Origin: Acidithiobacillus ferrianus
GTDB taxonomy: Bacteria; Pseudomonadota; Gammaproteobacteria; Acidithiobacillales; Acidithiobacillaceae
Direction of reading: 5' to 3'
Assembly: GCF_010378095.1 (NCBI RefSeq)
Contig: NZ_WNJL01000029.1
Location: 1 to 5,060, forward strand
DNA: 5,060 nt
Positions 4,876 to 5,060 of the stretch are shown in pieces. Within the stretch, counting starts at the first letter, position 1. The number at the start of each line of letters is the position of its first letter. The translations under genes and the position numbers were made by a program. Below the pieces are notes generated by a model. That model saw only the letters and a list, made by a program, of their open reading frames with translations, did not search any database and was not told the origin of the DNA.

Positions 4876-5060
4876 GCTGCCGGACAGCGCTGTTCGGCGC
4901 TCCGCCTGCTCTGTGTGCAGGAGGAGATGGTGGAGGAGGTCCTGGCCATGCTCGGGGGAGCCATGCAGGAGTTGACCATTGGCCCGGCAGTGGATTATGC
5001 GACAGATGTTCCGCCGGTGATCGATGCCGAGGCCCAAGCCACGCTGCTGGCGCAGATCAC
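4876..5060 (+). CDS. putA: PutA P5C dehydrogenase segment with catalytic cysteine, continuing into position 1
   Basis: AAGQRCSALR begins at 4876 and includes the aldehyde dehydrogenase nucleophile cysteine (codon 4891-4893). LLCVQEEMVEEVLAMLGGAM and ATDVPPVIDAEAQ follow, as expected in PutA. The frame runs off the window edge and is the same frame that resumes at position 3, so in the circle this is one piece with 1-605. PutA homology does not extend upstream of about 4876: the proline dehydrogenase domain and the NAD-binding first half of the dehydrogenase domain are missing. No dedicated start or ribosome site is seen; translation from in-frame ATG 4768 or 4786 would give a chimeric N-terminus. 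The fragment keeps the cysteine but lacks most of the cofactor site, so activity is unlikely. Confidence 0.8.
4991..5060. repeat. 70-bp terminal direct repeat, right copy
   Basis: This copy is identical base for base to 1-70 and in the same orientation. Merging the copies closes a 4,990-bp circle and joins the two PutA segments in frame. Confidence 0.95.

Noticed and set aside
4755..4979. Minus-strand ORFs opposite the PutA segment as an intron-encoded protein
   Set aside because: They run antisense to conserved PutA residues and show no reverse transcriptase or maturase motifs.
1..5060. CRISPR array, tRNA, rRNA or plasmid iterons
   Set aside because: No regularly spaced repeats, cloverleaf with CCA end, rRNA motifs or tandem origin repeats were seen by eye on either strand.

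Overview
The window looks like one linearised copy of a circular (or tandemly repeated) bacterial sequence. Its first 70 bases (1-70) are repeated exactly as its last 70 (4991-5060), which gives a unit of 4,990 bp. An aldehyde dehydrogenase reading frame runs in phase across that join. The GC content is moderate, and the genes resemble proteobacterial families: a bifunctional PutA proline-catabolism enzyme ending in the short form, a DedA membrane protein and a ClC chloride channel. A gammaproteobacterial or Acidithiobacillus-like host is possible, but this is a guess from gene types.

Layout, left to right. 1-605 (+): C-terminal part of the P5C dehydrogenase domain of PutA. 606-731: structured leader. 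732-2252 (+): the one gene that looks fully intact, a secreted glycoside-hydrolase-like protein of the GH-A clan type with a Sec signal peptide and two candidate catalytic glutamates. 2253-2692: about 440 bp with no recognised gene, containing two perfect 7-bp hairpins and a short open stretch. 2693-3166 (-): short DedA-family protein. 3144-3958 (+): multi-pass membrane protein broken by one frameshift, its 5' end overlapping that of the divergent dedA. 3959-4266: mostly non-coding, with a doubtful 41-codon ORF and small hairpins. 4267-4653 (+): ClC chloride-channel relic in which the N-terminal helix is joined in frame to half a CBS domain. 4682-4754 (-): domains V and VI of a group II intron, that is, its 3' end, with no reverse transcriptase gene. 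About 4876-5060 (+): the catalytic-cysteine segment of PutA, which continues into position 1.

Apart from the glycoside hydrolase, every recognised gene is truncated, frameshifted, internally deleted or unusually short. No replication, mobilisation, transposase or recombinase gene is visible. The best reading is a region built from gene fragments next to an orphan group II intron end, present as an excised circle, a tandem duplication or a cycle in an assembly graph. The genes do not form an obvious pathway, and I see no convincing new defence or mobile system. The most unusual points are the circular structure, the intron remnant at the PutA breakpoint and the ClC-CBS in-frame deletion.
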